Shown here: positions 1 to 7,591 of the stretch, one piece after another
Position numbering within the stretch: the stretch's first letter is position 1
How the letters are laid out: each line of letters starts with the position of its first letter
Assembly: GCF_002584985.1 (NCBI RefSeq)
Contig: NZ_NUPZ01000022.1
Coordinates: 236,829 to 300,828, forward strand
Length of the DNA stretch: 64,000 nucleotides
Direction: 5' to 3'
From: Bacillus sp. AFS029637
GTDB lineage: Bacteria > Bacillota > Bacilli > Bacillales > Bacillaceae_G
Position numbers and translations under genes: made by a program
Notes under the pieces: generated by a model
What the model saw: only the letters and a program-made list of their open reading frames with translations
What the model was told of the DNA's origin: nothing
Database searches by the model: none

Positions 1-581
1 GGAGTAAAGTCATTTGTCACTTTGCGAAGTTCTTTTATAATATTTCCAGCGTGATTATGTTCATTTTCTAATTCATCTACTACTTTACGTAACTTTGCAT
101 AGTTTTCATCAGTTGGATTTTGTTCGAATTCTAAAATTAATGGGAAATCTTCCGTTTCTTCTTTAATTAAATGTTGTTCTAGTTCCATCTTAAGTTCATG
201 AAATAGCGTATGAATTTGAGCTAAATGAGGCTGACTTGCCCCGTGAACGCGTAATACTTTCGTCACATATGGACTTAGCTGTGGCAATTCTTCATTTAAA
301 TAGCGATGATGCTTATTAATTATATAATCAATCAATTCGCGATAAGAAGCATTTTTCCAATCAATTTCAGATTCGTTTAATAGTTTTGTCTTATGATAAA
401 GCGTATTTAATTCTGAAATTACTTCAGAAGCTGATAAATTTCTTTCATTAATTGCATCAATAAGTGGTTTATTACCACCACAACAAAAATCTATTCTATA
501 TGATTTAAAAAGATCACTGGATTTCGGAAATTGTGTAACAATCTCACCGACAATAGAAGTTTCAGTAAATGTATGTTCCAT
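1..581 (-). CDS. scdA: Iron-sulfur cluster repair di-iron protein ScdA (3' end cut by window edge)
   Basis: The RIC/ScdA family repairs iron-sulfur clusters damaged by nitric oxide or oxidants in the cytoplasm. The visible 193 codons start MEHTFTETSIVGE and hold the ScdA N-terminal motif FCCGGNKPL near residue 33. A hemerythrin-like part follows with His/Glu ligand patterns (HHRYLNEELPQL, then FHELKMELEQH and KEETEDFP). The start is set by GGAGG six bases upstream of the ATG. The gene runs leftwards out of the window, so the C-terminus is not seen. A Crp/Fnr-type inverted repeat lies about 70 bp upstream, which suits anaerobic or NO-linked control. Family assignment is confident; the regulator is inferred. 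Confidence 0.93.
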   Translation of the reverse strand, partial: MEHTFTETSIVGEIVTQFPKSSDLFKSYRIDFCCGGNKPLIDAINERNLSASEVISELNTLYHKTKLLNESEIDWKNASYRELIDYIINKHHRYLNEELPQLSPYVTKVLRVHGASQPHLAQIHTLFHELKMELEQHLIKEETEDFPLILEFEQNPTDENYAKLRKVVDELENEHNHAGNIIKELRKVTNDFT

Positions 582-648
582 ATGAATGCCTCCATAAAGT
601 TTATTGTGATAACTAAACTAAGAATAGCAATATACGAAAATGAGTGTG

Positions 649-662
649 GTGATATAAATCAC
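649..662. promoter_or_regulatory. Crp/Fnr-type box upstream of scdA
   Basis: GTGA and TCAC half-sites are separated by exactly 6 bp (TATAAA), matching the Crp/Fnr core TGTGA-N6-TCACA except at the outermost bases. The location, 68 bp before the scdA start codon, suits an activator site. That Fnr is the regulator is inference. Confidence 0.5.
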
Positions 663-757
663 TTAATATGTGTCATTTTTGAGAATAATAATATGAAATT
701 TATTTAAGGACGCATCTGAAAAAAGGGGAAGAGATATTAAATATAAGACGTTACAGT

Positions 758-792
758 AAAAAAAGAAGCTTCTATTAAGCTTCTTTTTTTAT
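758..792 (-). terminator. Rho-independent terminator of the Excalibur gene
   Basis: AAGAAGCTT pairs with AAGCTTCTT around a 5-nt loop, with A and T runs on the two sides, directly after the stop codon of the leftward gene at 795-1658. Confidence 0.8.
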
Positions 793-794
793 TA

Positions 795-1658
795 TTATTC
801 GCATGCGACTCCATCGCCTTCTCTATCTAGTTTACGACTATATCCTGGTTGACCTTTATATAAAGGAGCTTTCCCGGCAGCTCTAACTGCGGCACAATTT
901 GCGTAGGATACATTACTAGTATTTCCTGCATCTGGTTGCGCTTGGGCTTGCTGCGCTTTTTGCTGTTCTTCTTGTTGTTTACGAGCTAGTTCATCAGCTT
1001 GGCGTTTCTGTTCCTCTTGTTGTTTACGAGCCTGTTCATCAGCTTGGCGTTTTTGCTCTTCTTGCTGTTTACGAGCCTGTTCATCAGCCAGACGCTTTTG
1101 TTCTTCTTGTTGTTTACGAGCTAGTTCATCAGCCTGGCGTTTTTCATCTTCTTGCTTACGAGCTAGTTCCTCGGCTTGGCGTTTTTCGTCTTCTTGCTTA
1201 CGAGTTTTTTCGTCCGCTTCTTTCTTTTCTAGTTCTTTTTTCTTTTCGTTATCTTTTTGTTCTTCATTGTTTGAGGCAACTTTCTTGCTAGTTGCTGTTG
1301 TTTTTTCAGAAGAAGGAGTTGAAATACTTGTTAGCGCAACAAAAATGACAAACAATACTGCTGTAATGATAAATTGTTTTTTTGCTACACCGGTTTTCTT
1401 AATTACAGATAAAAGTGCTAGAACAAGGAAGAAAATAAATAAGACAAAACTTAATATAGTAAAGAATTCAACAATTGGGTGATTAGAAGTTTCTACCCCA
1501 GTAATTATTAATACAATTGAAATCATAAAAAGAATAACGGTAGGACGCCCATATTGTTTTGCTTTTCCATTTTTCTTAAAGAATGAAATGATACATAAGA
1601 TTAAAAGAATGATAGCAATTAAAAATAAAGCTGCGCCAATATTACTCAAAATAGCCAT
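795..1658 (-). CDS. Membrane protein with charged coiled-coil repeats and C-terminal Excalibur domain
   Basis: This 287-residue protein has an N-terminal block of three to four hydrophobic helices (about residues 5-115). A Lys/Glu/Gln/Ala-rich coiled coil follows (about 120-240) that contains 14-residue repeats of the type ARKQQEEQKRQADE. The C-terminus is an Excalibur domain (about 245-287) with the signature YANC, GQPGY and LDREGDGVACE, a compact probable calcium-binding fold. The coiled coil probably projects the Excalibur domain from the membrane. The role is unknown; Excalibur domains elsewhere are found on extracellular nucleases and surface proteins. The repeats make this region prone to length change by recombination. 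A GGAGG site precedes the start. Confidence 0.85.
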   Translation of the reverse strand: MAILSNIGAALFLIAIILLILCIISFFKKNGKAKQYGRPTVILFMISIVLIITGVETSNHPIVEFFTILSFVLFIFFLVLALLSVIKKTGVAKKQFIITAVLFVIFVALTSISTPSSEKTTATSKKVASNNEEQKDNEKKKELEKKEADEKTRKQEDEKRQAEELARKQEDEKRQADELARKQQEEQKRLADEQARKQQEEQKRQADEQARKQQEEQKRQADELARKQQEEQQKAQQAQAQPDAGNTSNVSYANCAAVRAAGKAPLYKGQPGYSRKLDREGDGVACE

Positions 1659-1866
1659 TTTTATACCTCCATTTGTAAGATTTTCACTATTGATTATATA
1701 GGAACTTATTGGATATTACACGTTTTATATAAATTTAGAAAATTAATATTTTTAACAGAATAATTAACAATTAATTTTTATATTAAGAAAAATGGATATA
1801 ATTACTATTACTTTTTGAAATAAGTTTCATAAATTATAGTATATCGATTGAAAGGAGGAGAGCTGA

Positions 1867-2019
1867 ATGGAATTTCAATTGGTAGTAAATTGTGTATTAC
1901 AAGAAGGTAATGCGTACTTTTTAGTAACGAAAGTGGACGATGTTATTACGTTAAAAGTACCGATTACAGCAGGAGTTGCAGGATTATTTTTAGCTTTTGG
2001 TGTACCAAGATGTTCTTAA
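1867..2019 (+). CDS. Small hypothetical protein, 50 residues
   Basis: The ATG lies 6-7 bases after a strong site (AAAGGAGGAGAG). The reading frame encodes 50 residues starting MEFQLVVNCVLQEG and ending in a hydrophobic segment (about residues 31-46: VPITAGVAGLFLAFG), so it may be membrane-associated. It stands alone and is followed by an 11-bp perfect hairpin. The strong ribosome site and discrete flanks argue that it is translated. I do not recognise the family. Confidence 0.65.
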   Translation: MEFQLVVNCVLQEGNAYFLVTKVDDVITLKVPITAGVAGLFLAFGVPRCS

Positions 2020-2033
2020 TTTAAATCCCTATA

Positions 2034-2063
2034 GTAGAAAGAGGAGGACAAGCCTCTTTCTAC
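2034..2063 (+). terminator. Hairpin after the 50-residue gene
   Basis: GTAGAAAGAGG and CCTCTTTCTAC form a perfect 11-bp stem with an 8-nt loop. The following T run is poor (TTATACA), so it may stabilise the transcript end or terminate weakly. Confidence 0.5.
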
Positions 2064-2234
2064 TTATACATAATTATATTATGTGAACTACGATACTATT
2101 TTTGTAATAGCACGTTTAAAAGGGACATGCATATACTATAATGTTTCATTTGCTGTAATTGATGAACACTAGTCTTAAGAAATGTATGGAGTGAATTTTT
2201 TAAAGTTATGAAAATAAAAGAGGTGCTATTATAT

Positions 2235-2444
2235 ATGAAAAGACGAACATTTGATATTCCAGTTGTATTGCGAAGAGAGTGGTTTTTAATAGAATTAGCC
2301 CATTTAACGAAAAAATATGGAATTGAAATTGCAACTAGCAAAATGGAATATGCACCGTTTTTAAGAGATCAGGTTACGGAATCCCAAATAGGGGCAGGGT
2401 TACAATACGATAAATATGATGATGAATATATCATTGATTTATAA
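2235..2444 (+). CDS. Hypothetical protein, 69 residues
   Basis: The start is placed at the ATG at 2235 (MKRRTFDIPVVL) because AGAGGTG lies 9 bases upstream. An ATG at 2208 in the same frame has no ribosome site. The product is small, soluble and mixed in charge, with an acidic C-terminus (YDKYDDEYIIDL). It is a single-gene unit closed by a strong terminator. I do not recognise a family. Confidence 0.6.
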   Translation: MKRRTFDIPVVLRREWFLIELAHLTKKYGIEIATSKMEYAPFLRDQVTESQIGAGLQYDKYDDEYIIDL

Positions 2445-2448
2445 TAAA

Positions 2449-2502
2449 GAAGCTACGTATAAAGGGTTATGAATAAGAGACCTTTTATACGTAGCTTTTT
2501 AT
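2449..2502 (+). terminator. Terminator of the 69-residue gene
   Basis: AGCTACGTATAAAGG pairs with CCTTTTATACGTAGCT (one bulge), followed by TTTTT. Confidence 0.8.
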
Positions 2503-2667
2503 AGTAGAGAAATGTATTGAGAAAATTTTTATGCGTTTACTGAGTAAAGGAATGAGTAAATGATGAGAGAATAACATTTCATAAGAAAGGACAGTTACTA
2601 TTTATTTTATCTACAAAAATAAACTAGAGTAAAATTAGTGCTTCCTTTCAAAAAAGGGGGAATGTTA

Positions 2668-4272
2668 ATGAGGATTTTGCAAAGGTGTATGATACTATTT
2701 CTCGCATTTATTATTATGGCTCCATTGGTTGTTAGTACGAAAGTAGAGGCGGAGGGAGTAAAAGAGCTTAAAACTGGATTTCCTGATCAAGAAGTATTTA
2801 CACCTGGAGAATGGTTTTTAGGTCAAAAGCCAACTAATTATGATGAGAGTAAGCCTCCAATCCTTTTTGTCCAAGGAAGGAATGGTAATGCGGATAGTTG
2901 GTATGGAAAGACAGTATATCACGATATAAATGATATGTATGATTATGCTTTGAAAGCAGGTTATCAAACCGTATTTATACAATTATATGATGCTGCGGGG
3001 AAAGGATCGGCTAGTCAGTGGGACAACGGAAAATTGTTAGCGCAAAAACTTGAAGAAATATATAATCATTTCGGTAAAAAAGTTAATATTGTAGCGCATA
3101 GTAAAGGTGGTATCGATACACAAGCTGCATTAGTTGGATATGGAGCGAATCGATTTGTTGGAAATGTTATTACACTCGCTACACCGCATCACGGATCGAA
3201 TTTAGCAGATTTATCATATAGCTGGTGGGCAGGTTGGCTTGCTTCTATATTAGGTCAAAAAGATGATGGTACGTACTCATTACAAATAGGAGAAATGGCA
3301 AAATTTCGTTCTACAATAGATAATAATCCTGCAGTTAAATTAAACCGTTACTATACAGCTACTGGTACAAGCTGGGGTCCCGTCTTTTCTGCATTATCTA
3401 TGGGTGGTTTGTATTTGTCATCGTACGGTTCAAATGATGGATTAGTGAATGAGTGGAGTGCTAAGTTACCATATGGAACGCATTTATTTACAGATTCAAA
3501 GTTTGATCATGACAATATACGAAAAGGGTCAGCTGTTTTCTCACGAATTGAACCATACTTACGTACAGCAAATGTAGGCGTGCCAGCTTTAGTAGCGCCG
3601 AATTATAGTTCTGATGAGAAGGTAGAACAGTTAAACACAACTGCTAATCAAAATATTATAGGAGGGGAATTGCCGCAAAATCAGTGGATAGAGCAAACTG
3701 TGGCGGTTGATAAAAAGGCAGAAGGGATAGTTTCTGTACTAACTGCTTCTTCTCATGTAGAAATACAACTGATGTCTCCAAAAGGAAAAGTATATACAAA
3801 CAAAGATAGCGTTATAACTACTGGTGAAGGTGAATCTTTCTTTAATGGGGCGACAATTAGAACATTTAAATTTGATAAAATGGAAGCAGGAGAATGGAAA
3901 GTTAAAATGATGGCGAAGCAATCAAAAGATGCTTACCTAATTGTAAGCGATTACAAGAATGGGGCGCCATTTGTTCTTCAAATGCCATCAAAGGTTAAAG
4001 TAAACAAATCAGAGTATAAACTTAAAAAATCTCCTACAGCACCTGAAATGAAAGGTAATCTTTCAATAACGGTAAGAGTCGTAAATAAAGAAGGGAAGCT
4101 AGTATCTGAAAGCAATGAATTACAAAATGTTAATACAGATACATTTACAGGCGCTTTGAAAGACATAAAGGAACCAGGGGTATATAACGTAACGATGGAT
4201 ATAAAAGGGACGAATAAAGAAGGACAACCATATAGTCGTACGCTAGTTAAGTCGGTTTATGTGGAGAAGTAA
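2668..4272 (+). CDS. Secreted alpha/beta-hydrolase (lipase/esterase)
   Basis: The product is a 534-residue exported hydrolase. A signal peptide (about residues 1-27, hydrophobic core then ...STKVEA|EG) precedes an alpha/beta-hydrolase domain with the nucleophile elbow AHSKGG (Ser145). Asp257 (SNDGLV) and His281 (FDHDN) are the likely other triad members. The region after about residue 320 is a beta-rich C-terminal part that resembles pre-peptidase/accessory domains of secreted enzymes. I set the start at ATG 2668, six bases after AAGGGGGA; a GTG at 2638 would put that ribosome site inside the gene. The lipase class is supported by fold and triad; the substrate is not known. It is monocistronic with its own terminator. 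Confidence 0.88.
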   Translation: MRILQRCMILFLAFIIMAPLVVSTKVEAEGVKELKTGFPDQEVFTPGEWFLGQKPTNYDESKPPILFVQGRNGNADSWYGKTVYHDINDMYDYALKAGYQTVFIQLYDAAGKGSASQWDNGKLLAQKLEEIYNHFGKKVNIVAHSKGGIDTQAALVGYGANRFVGNVITLATPHHGSNLADLSYSWWAGWLASILGQKDDGTYSLQIGEMAKFRSTIDNNPAVKLNRYYTATGTSWGPVFSALSMGGLYLSSYGSNDGLVNEWSAKLPYGTHLFTDSKFDHDNIRKGSAVFSRIEPYLRTANVGVPALVAPNYSSDEKVEQLNTTANQNIIGGELPQNQWIEQTVAVDKKAEGIVSVLTASSHVEIQLMSPKGKVYTNKDSVITTGEGESFFNGATIRTFKFDKMEAGEWKVKMMAKQSKDAYLIVSDYKNGAPFVLQMPSKVKVNKSEYKLKKSPTAPEMKGNLSITVRVVNKEGKLVSESNELQNVNTDTFTGALKDIKEPGVYNVTMDIKGTNKEGQPYSRTLVKSVYVEK

Positions 4273-4299
4273 GATAGAATAAAAATGTATTAATATAAA

Positions 4300-4341
4300 A
4301 GTGCAGAAACCTTGTGTTAAAAAGATTTCTGCATTTTTTTC
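4300..4341 (+). terminator. Terminator of the lipase gene
   Basis: GTGCAGAAA pairs with TTTCTGCA, followed by a run of seven T. Confidence 0.8.
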
Positions 4342-4598
4342 GTGTGTATTATACGAATAGAAAAGTGAGCTTACGTTCTATAAAAGGAGCTAGATTTCTG
4401 TTATTTAAATATTTGTATAAAAAGGTTTTTTGGTTGTCGGTTTTTATTTATGCAGTCGGGCAGGAAGAAGACGAAAAGTATCGAATGAATGTACTTAAAT
4501 AGCATTGTTTGCTTTTGGTGTGAATAGTAGTTAAAGATATGTTAAAAGATTTTAAGCTGTAACAAAAGAGGGATTAAATAATAGAGGGAGCAACTTAC

Positions 4599-4874
4599 AT
4601 GGAAAATATATTAAAGGTATCTTCAAAATCAAGTCCAAATTCAGTCGCAGGTGCAATAGCAGGTGTACTAAGAGCAAGTGGCAATGTGGAGATTCAAGTG
4701 ATTGGGGCTGGTTCTTTAAATCAAGCAATTAAAGCAATTGCGATTGCAAGAGGATTTGTCGCTCCAAGTGGTGTTGATTTGACTTTTGTTCCAGCATTTC
4801 AAGAGATTTCTATTAATGATCAAGAAAGAACAGCAATTAAATTAATTGTAGGTCCTAGAAAGAAAAGGTCTTAA
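4599..4874 (+). CDS. SpoVS-family protein (Alba-like stage V sporulation protein)
   Basis: The 91-residue product matches the SpoVS family almost end to end: LKVSSKSSPNSVAGAIAG, IQVIGAGSLNQAIKAIAIAR, GFVAPSGVDLTFVPAF and ERTAIKLIV. SpoVS is a small Alba-like protein that affects septation and spore coat/cortex stages in B. subtilis. The extra Lys/Arg-rich tail (GPRKKRS) is longer than in classical SpoVS, so this is probably a paralogue of the main spoVS rather than the gene itself. GAGGGAG precedes the ATG by 9 bases. It is a single gene with non-coding DNA on both sides. Confidence 0.9.
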   Translation: MENILKVSSKSSPNSVAGAIAGVLRASGNVEIQVIGAGSLNQAIKAIAIARGFVAPSGVDLTFVPAFQEISINDQERTAIKLIVGPRKKRS

Positions 4875-4988
4875 TAAAGAATATTAATAAGATGTAGTTT
4901 GAAAGGGGCGATAGAAATTGGCCTTTTTCTTTTTGATTTATAATTCTATGCATAATGTTATAAAGTCGCATTCTTAGTAATAAACATG

Positions 4989-5068
4989 AATATAACAAAT
5001 GAAAAGTGTCACAAATGCTTATATAACAGGCATCTGTGACACTTTTATAGTTTTATATAATATAAAAT
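4989..5068. repeat. Palindromic dispersed repeat, copy 1
   Basis: This 80-nt element is nearly identical to 6642-6721. It contains a 17-bp stem (AAAAGTGTCACAAATGC with GCATCTGTGACACTTTT, one mismatch) around an 11-nt loop, followed by a conserved AT-rich tail. Three consecutive stem pairs differ from copy 2 and all are compensated. It lies about 115 nt after the SpoVS-family gene and may also end that transcript. Confidence 0.75.
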
Positions 5069-5133
5069 ATTCGTGTGTTATAGGGGGCAGCTGGATTTCA
5101 AAATGAATGTTCGTTATTTTATCAATATCAAAA

Positions 5134-5164
5134 AAGAGAAGCGCTTAATCAGAGCGCTTCTCTT
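5134..5164. terminator. Perfect 11-bp hairpin, possible terminator
   Basis: AAGAGAAGCGC and GCGCTTCTCTT form a perfect stem with a 9-nt loop. No gene ends close by on either strand and the T run is weak. Confidence 0.4.
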
Positions 5165-5515
5165 AATGCCAATATACAATAACTATTCCATTATAATGTA
5201 TAAGCGTAAAATATTTAATAATTACTTTTGTGGTAAAAATTTCATTTTGTAGAGAAATGAGGTAATTTATGGTGGGCATTGAAAAGGGAATGTTTGTATT
5301 AAAAAAGAGCAGACTTTAGCCTATACATAAAAGTGCTGGAATTGTTCTAAAGGAGGGAATATCTGAAATATAAATATGATTGAGAGGAGTGAAGTAATAA
5401 TAGTTTGACATATTAAGCACGCATCTCCTTTTTAGTACATGCTATGCGAAGAATAGGGGGAGGATTGGAAAGTAAATTGTGGATGTGTAGATAGGAGAAA
5501 GGAAGGTGAAAATAG
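5165..5515. other. Non-coding stretch, no supported gene
   Basis: AT-rich DNA with only very short frames on either strand. There are purine-rich ribosome-site-like stretches but no reading frame behind them. It may be a remnant of a lost gene; nothing identifiable remains. Confidence 0.5.
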
Positions 5516-5546
5516 AAAAACCGCCTATTTAAATGACGGTTTTTTT
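5516..5546. terminator. Bidirectional-looking terminator
   Basis: AAAAACCG pairs with CGGTTTTTTT around a 13-nt loop. The rightward T run is good. On the minus strand it would close the YolD-like transcription unit. Confidence 0.6.
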
Positions 5547-5559
5547 AATTTCTATGTAA

Positions 5560-5652
5560 CTAGAATTTATTTTTAGATAATGCCTTTAATATAAGGTTTA
5601 TGATTTTACTAAGTAAACGAAACGCGTTAAAAATAGACCTCATAACCTTCAT
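5560..5652 (-). CDS. Possible 30-residue cationic amphipathic peptide
   Basis: On the minus strand, ATG at 5652 opens 30 codons beginning MKVMRSIFNAFRLLSKIIN and ending in KNKF. It carries about seven Lys/Arg and no acidic residue. Polar residues fall at positions 9, 12, 15/16, 19, 23 and 26/27, a 3-4 residue spacing that makes an amphipathic helix. It lies 75 nt downstream of the YolD-like gene on the same strand and just before a hairpin terminator, so co-transcription is plausible. The ribosome site is weak (AGAAGA). It may be a membrane-active peptide or toxin, or a chance frame. Confidence 0.3.
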   Translation of the reverse strand: MKVMRSIFNAFRLLSKIINLILKALSKNKF

Positions 5653-5665
5653 AGTACTGTCTTCT

Positions 5666-5698
5666 AATATCAGATTTTCTATTTCAAAGTCTGATATT
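5666..5698. repeat. Inverted repeat between YolD-like gene and small peptide frame
   Basis: AATATCAGA and TCTGATATT form a 9-bp perfect inverted repeat with a 15-nt spacer. There is no T run. It could be a transcript-processing or attenuator stem ahead of the small frame at 5560-5652. Confidence 0.4.
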
Positions 5699-5727
5699 CC
5701 GGCTATCTTTGGAAAACTTTATGTTTT

Positions 5728-6054
5728 TTAGCTTAAATCAATTATATCTATAAAATCAAGAAAAATTCTGTTATAGGATGCGTCAGTGCAAGTTATTAAA
5801 TTCTTTATCGGATTTATGTCAGTTACAGTCATATATCTAGTTAGCAAATGACCATCTCTATAATAAGTAATCGATATCTTCTCTTCAGAAAGGTATGCAC
5901 ATAATAACTTGTTTTCAATCATTTCTTGTTCGTCTTGGGTTAATGTAGGACGCTCCACTTTTGTTTGTTTTTTTATAATCTTACCAATACCGATGAATTT
6001 CTTCGGTATCGAAGCGGATGGAGTCTGCTTAACTATTTCTCTTCTTTTTGACAT
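5728..6054 (-). CDS. YolD-like family protein
   Basis: The 108-residue protein has a basic N-terminus (MSKRREIVKQT) and a C-terminal half of alternating beta strands (ISITYYRDGHLLTRYM, then FLDFIDIIDLS) like the YolD-like domain, a small WYL/SH3-like fold. In Bacillus, yolD-like genes often sit beside Y-family DNA polymerases of phages and plasmids and belong to DNA-damage regulons. Here no polymerase is adjacent, so this is a solitary copy. AAGGGGAT lies 8 bases before the start. The family call is by pattern only. Confidence 0.65.
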   Translation of the reverse strand: MSKRREIVKQTPSASIPKKFIGIGKIIKKQTKVERPTLTQDEQEMIENKLLCAYLSEEKISITYYRDGHLLTRYMTVTDINPIKNLITCTDASYNRIFLDFIDIIDLS

Positions 6055-6641
6055 GTTTGTATATCCCCTTAATTGTTATAAATAACTGTATCATTATACA
6101 GGTTTTTGGAGATATGTGTATTATTTATGAAATAATAAAATGCATACGTAGGGATTTTTGGTTCCACATATAATCAATACGGATTTAACTAACCATGATT
6201 TTTATATAAGTGTTTACCTATCGTGAGTAGGCGGACGGTATATAGAGTGTTGGTAGCACTTTATATACATGCTGTGCTCTTTTGTTTTTTGATTAATAGA
6301 TGCCCACAAAAGTACCCACAAAACGCCCACGAAATAATGAAACAATATTATTTGTTTTGAGTTTCAAATTTTTAAGATTCCCTATAAATAGGGGTTTCGT
6401 GATTACTTTGATATGTTATTAGGGTGTGAAGCTTGATCCGCATAAAAGTTCAACAATGAGAACGGTAATACCTATTTATCAAGATGATTGTAATTCAAGA
6501 TTTATCGTAGAAATTTATCTTAAATGAATTGTTTTTAAAATGAAAATCGACCTAATACAGTTGAATTAAAAGGCTATTATTTGCTCACAAATAATATAAA
6601 AACACGCGGGAAAATATGAAATACCTTTTGGAATAGAATAT
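6055..6641. other. Long gene-free stretch with short iterons and decayed-looking sequence
   Basis: No reading frame longer than about 40 codons is convincing on either strand. It holds three closely spaced CCCACRAAA motifs (6303-6334), a short palindrome CCCTATAAATAGGGG near 6379, and a frame fragment around 6430-6530 without a convincing start. It may be a remnant of a mobile element; this is inference. Confidence 0.45.
6303..6334. repeat. Three short direct repeats CCCACRAAA
   Basis: CCCACAAAA, CCCACAAAA and CCCACGAAA begin at 6303, 6315 and 6326, that is about one helical turn apart. Such phased repeats are typical of protein-binding arrays, for example integrase arm sites. No integrase is present. 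Confidence 0.45.
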
Positions 6642-6721
6642 AATATAACAAATAAAAAGTGCTGCAAATGCTTGTATAATAGGCATTTGCAGCACTTTTA
6701 TAGTTTTATATAATATAAAAT
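6642..6721. repeat. Palindromic dispersed repeat, copy 2
   Basis: This is the second copy of the element at 4989-5068, with ten differences in 80 nt. Its stem is a perfect 17 bp (AAAAGTGCTGCAAATGC with GCATTTGCAGCACTTTT). It ends 8 bp beyond the stop codon of the leftward gene at 6730 and probably serves as its terminator. Confidence 0.75.
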
Positions 6722-6729
6722 GAACAACC

Positions 6730-7482
6730 CTAAAACTGCTCATTCTTCTCCCAAGATTCTACAATATAATGCGCAATCGTAGGATTAAATCCTTTACCAA
6801 CTAAAAACATAATCGCAGCAACTTCTGTTAAAGCATGTTTGTGTGATGTATGTTTCGCTTCATTTAAACCGTAATCTACCCAAGGTTTTACGAAATCTAA
6901 TACAGGTTTCTTTAAAGGTAAAAACTGTGTACCGACAACTTGTTGAATTTGTTGTTGCGTTGGTTCTGTAATTGGTCCAGGAGGTAAGATTTGTGGTTGT
7001 GTAATATCAAGTGTCGGTCCTGGTGGTAAAATTTGTGGTTGTGTCGGATCAATTGTTGGTGGTTTAGGTGGTGAGACACGTGCGTCATAGTTTGGTTGAT
7101 ACATTTGTTGTTGGAATGGCGTTTGTTGTAGCTGAGTTGCGTATGGATTTTGTTGAAATTGTTGTTCTTGAGTTTGCGGTGCTGCATATGGATTTTGCTG
7201 ATATTGTTGTTCTTGAGTTTGTGGTGCTATATATGGATTTTGTGGATATTCGTAACTTGGACGTGTGCCATATGGATTTTGCTGATATTGTTGTTCCTGA
7301 GTTTGCGGCGCTTCATATGGATTTTGTGGATAATTAGCTTCTTGATATTGCGGTGTTGCGTATGGATTTTGTTGAAATTGTTGCTCTTGTTCTTCATATT
7401 GTTCTGTATATCTTTGTTCTTGTTCCTGTTGCTGAGGGTAAAATGGTTGCCTTGGGTAAGGCGGTTGATTATTATAGAACAT
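6730..7482 (-). CDS. Gln/Tyr/Pro-rich repeat protein with conserved C-terminal segment
   Basis: The product has 250 residues when started at MFYNNQPPYPRQ, chosen because GGAGG lies 8 bases upstream; a longer frame has no ribosome site. Residues 1-145 are low complexity and contain three 15-residue units of the form NPYxAPQTQEQQxQQ. A short Pro-rich tandem follows (QPQILPPGPTLDITQ type). The last 60 residues are ordinary sequence (FVKPWVDYGLNEAKHTSHKH, then MFLVGKGFNPTIAHYIVESW). Such Q/Y/P-rich proteins in Bacillus are often spore surface or assembly proteins, but nothing here proves that. The family is unknown to me. Confidence 0.7.
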   Translation of the reverse strand: MFYNNQPPYPRQPFYPQQQEQEQRYTEQYEEQEQQFQQNPYATPQYQEANYPQNPYEAPQTQEQQYQQNPYGTRPSYEYPQNPYIAPQTQEQQYQQNPYAAPQTQEQQFQQNPYATQLQQTPFQQQMYQPNYDARVSPPKPPTIDPTQPQILPPGPTLDITQPQILPPGPITEPTQQQIQQVVGTQFLPLKKPVLDFVKPWVDYGLNEAKHTSHKHALTEVAAIMFLVGKGFNPTIAHYIVESWEKNEQF

Positions 7483-7591
7483 ATTTATTCCTCCTTCATG
7501 ATAATGCCTACCACCTAGTGTATGGGCGGACAAGAAAATATGTGATGAAAAAATGCGGGCGTGTTACAATAAGTAACTGGGTGAAGATAAA

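Noticed and set aside
2096-2341. Minus-strand frame opposite the 69-residue gene
   Set aside because: It overlaps the better supported plus-strand gene and lacks a ribosome site.
2521-2667. PlcR box upstream of the secreted lipase
   Set aside because: I looked for TATGNAN4TNCATA before the lipase, metalloprotease and ypjP genes and saw only partial matches.
4314-4502. 62-codon frame after the lipase gene
   Set aside because: It begins inside the lipase terminator and has no ribosome site or recognisable composition.
7130-7400. CRISPR-like array
   Set aside because: The periodic sequence is coding repeat of the Q/Y/P-rich gene without spacers, and no cas gene is present.
7150-7518. Open frames opposite the Q/Y/P-rich gene (7068-7337, 7150-7518)
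   Set aside because: They are antisense shadows of the repeats, consist of repeated Ile/Leu/Trp or Asp/Val/Met units, and have no ribosome site.
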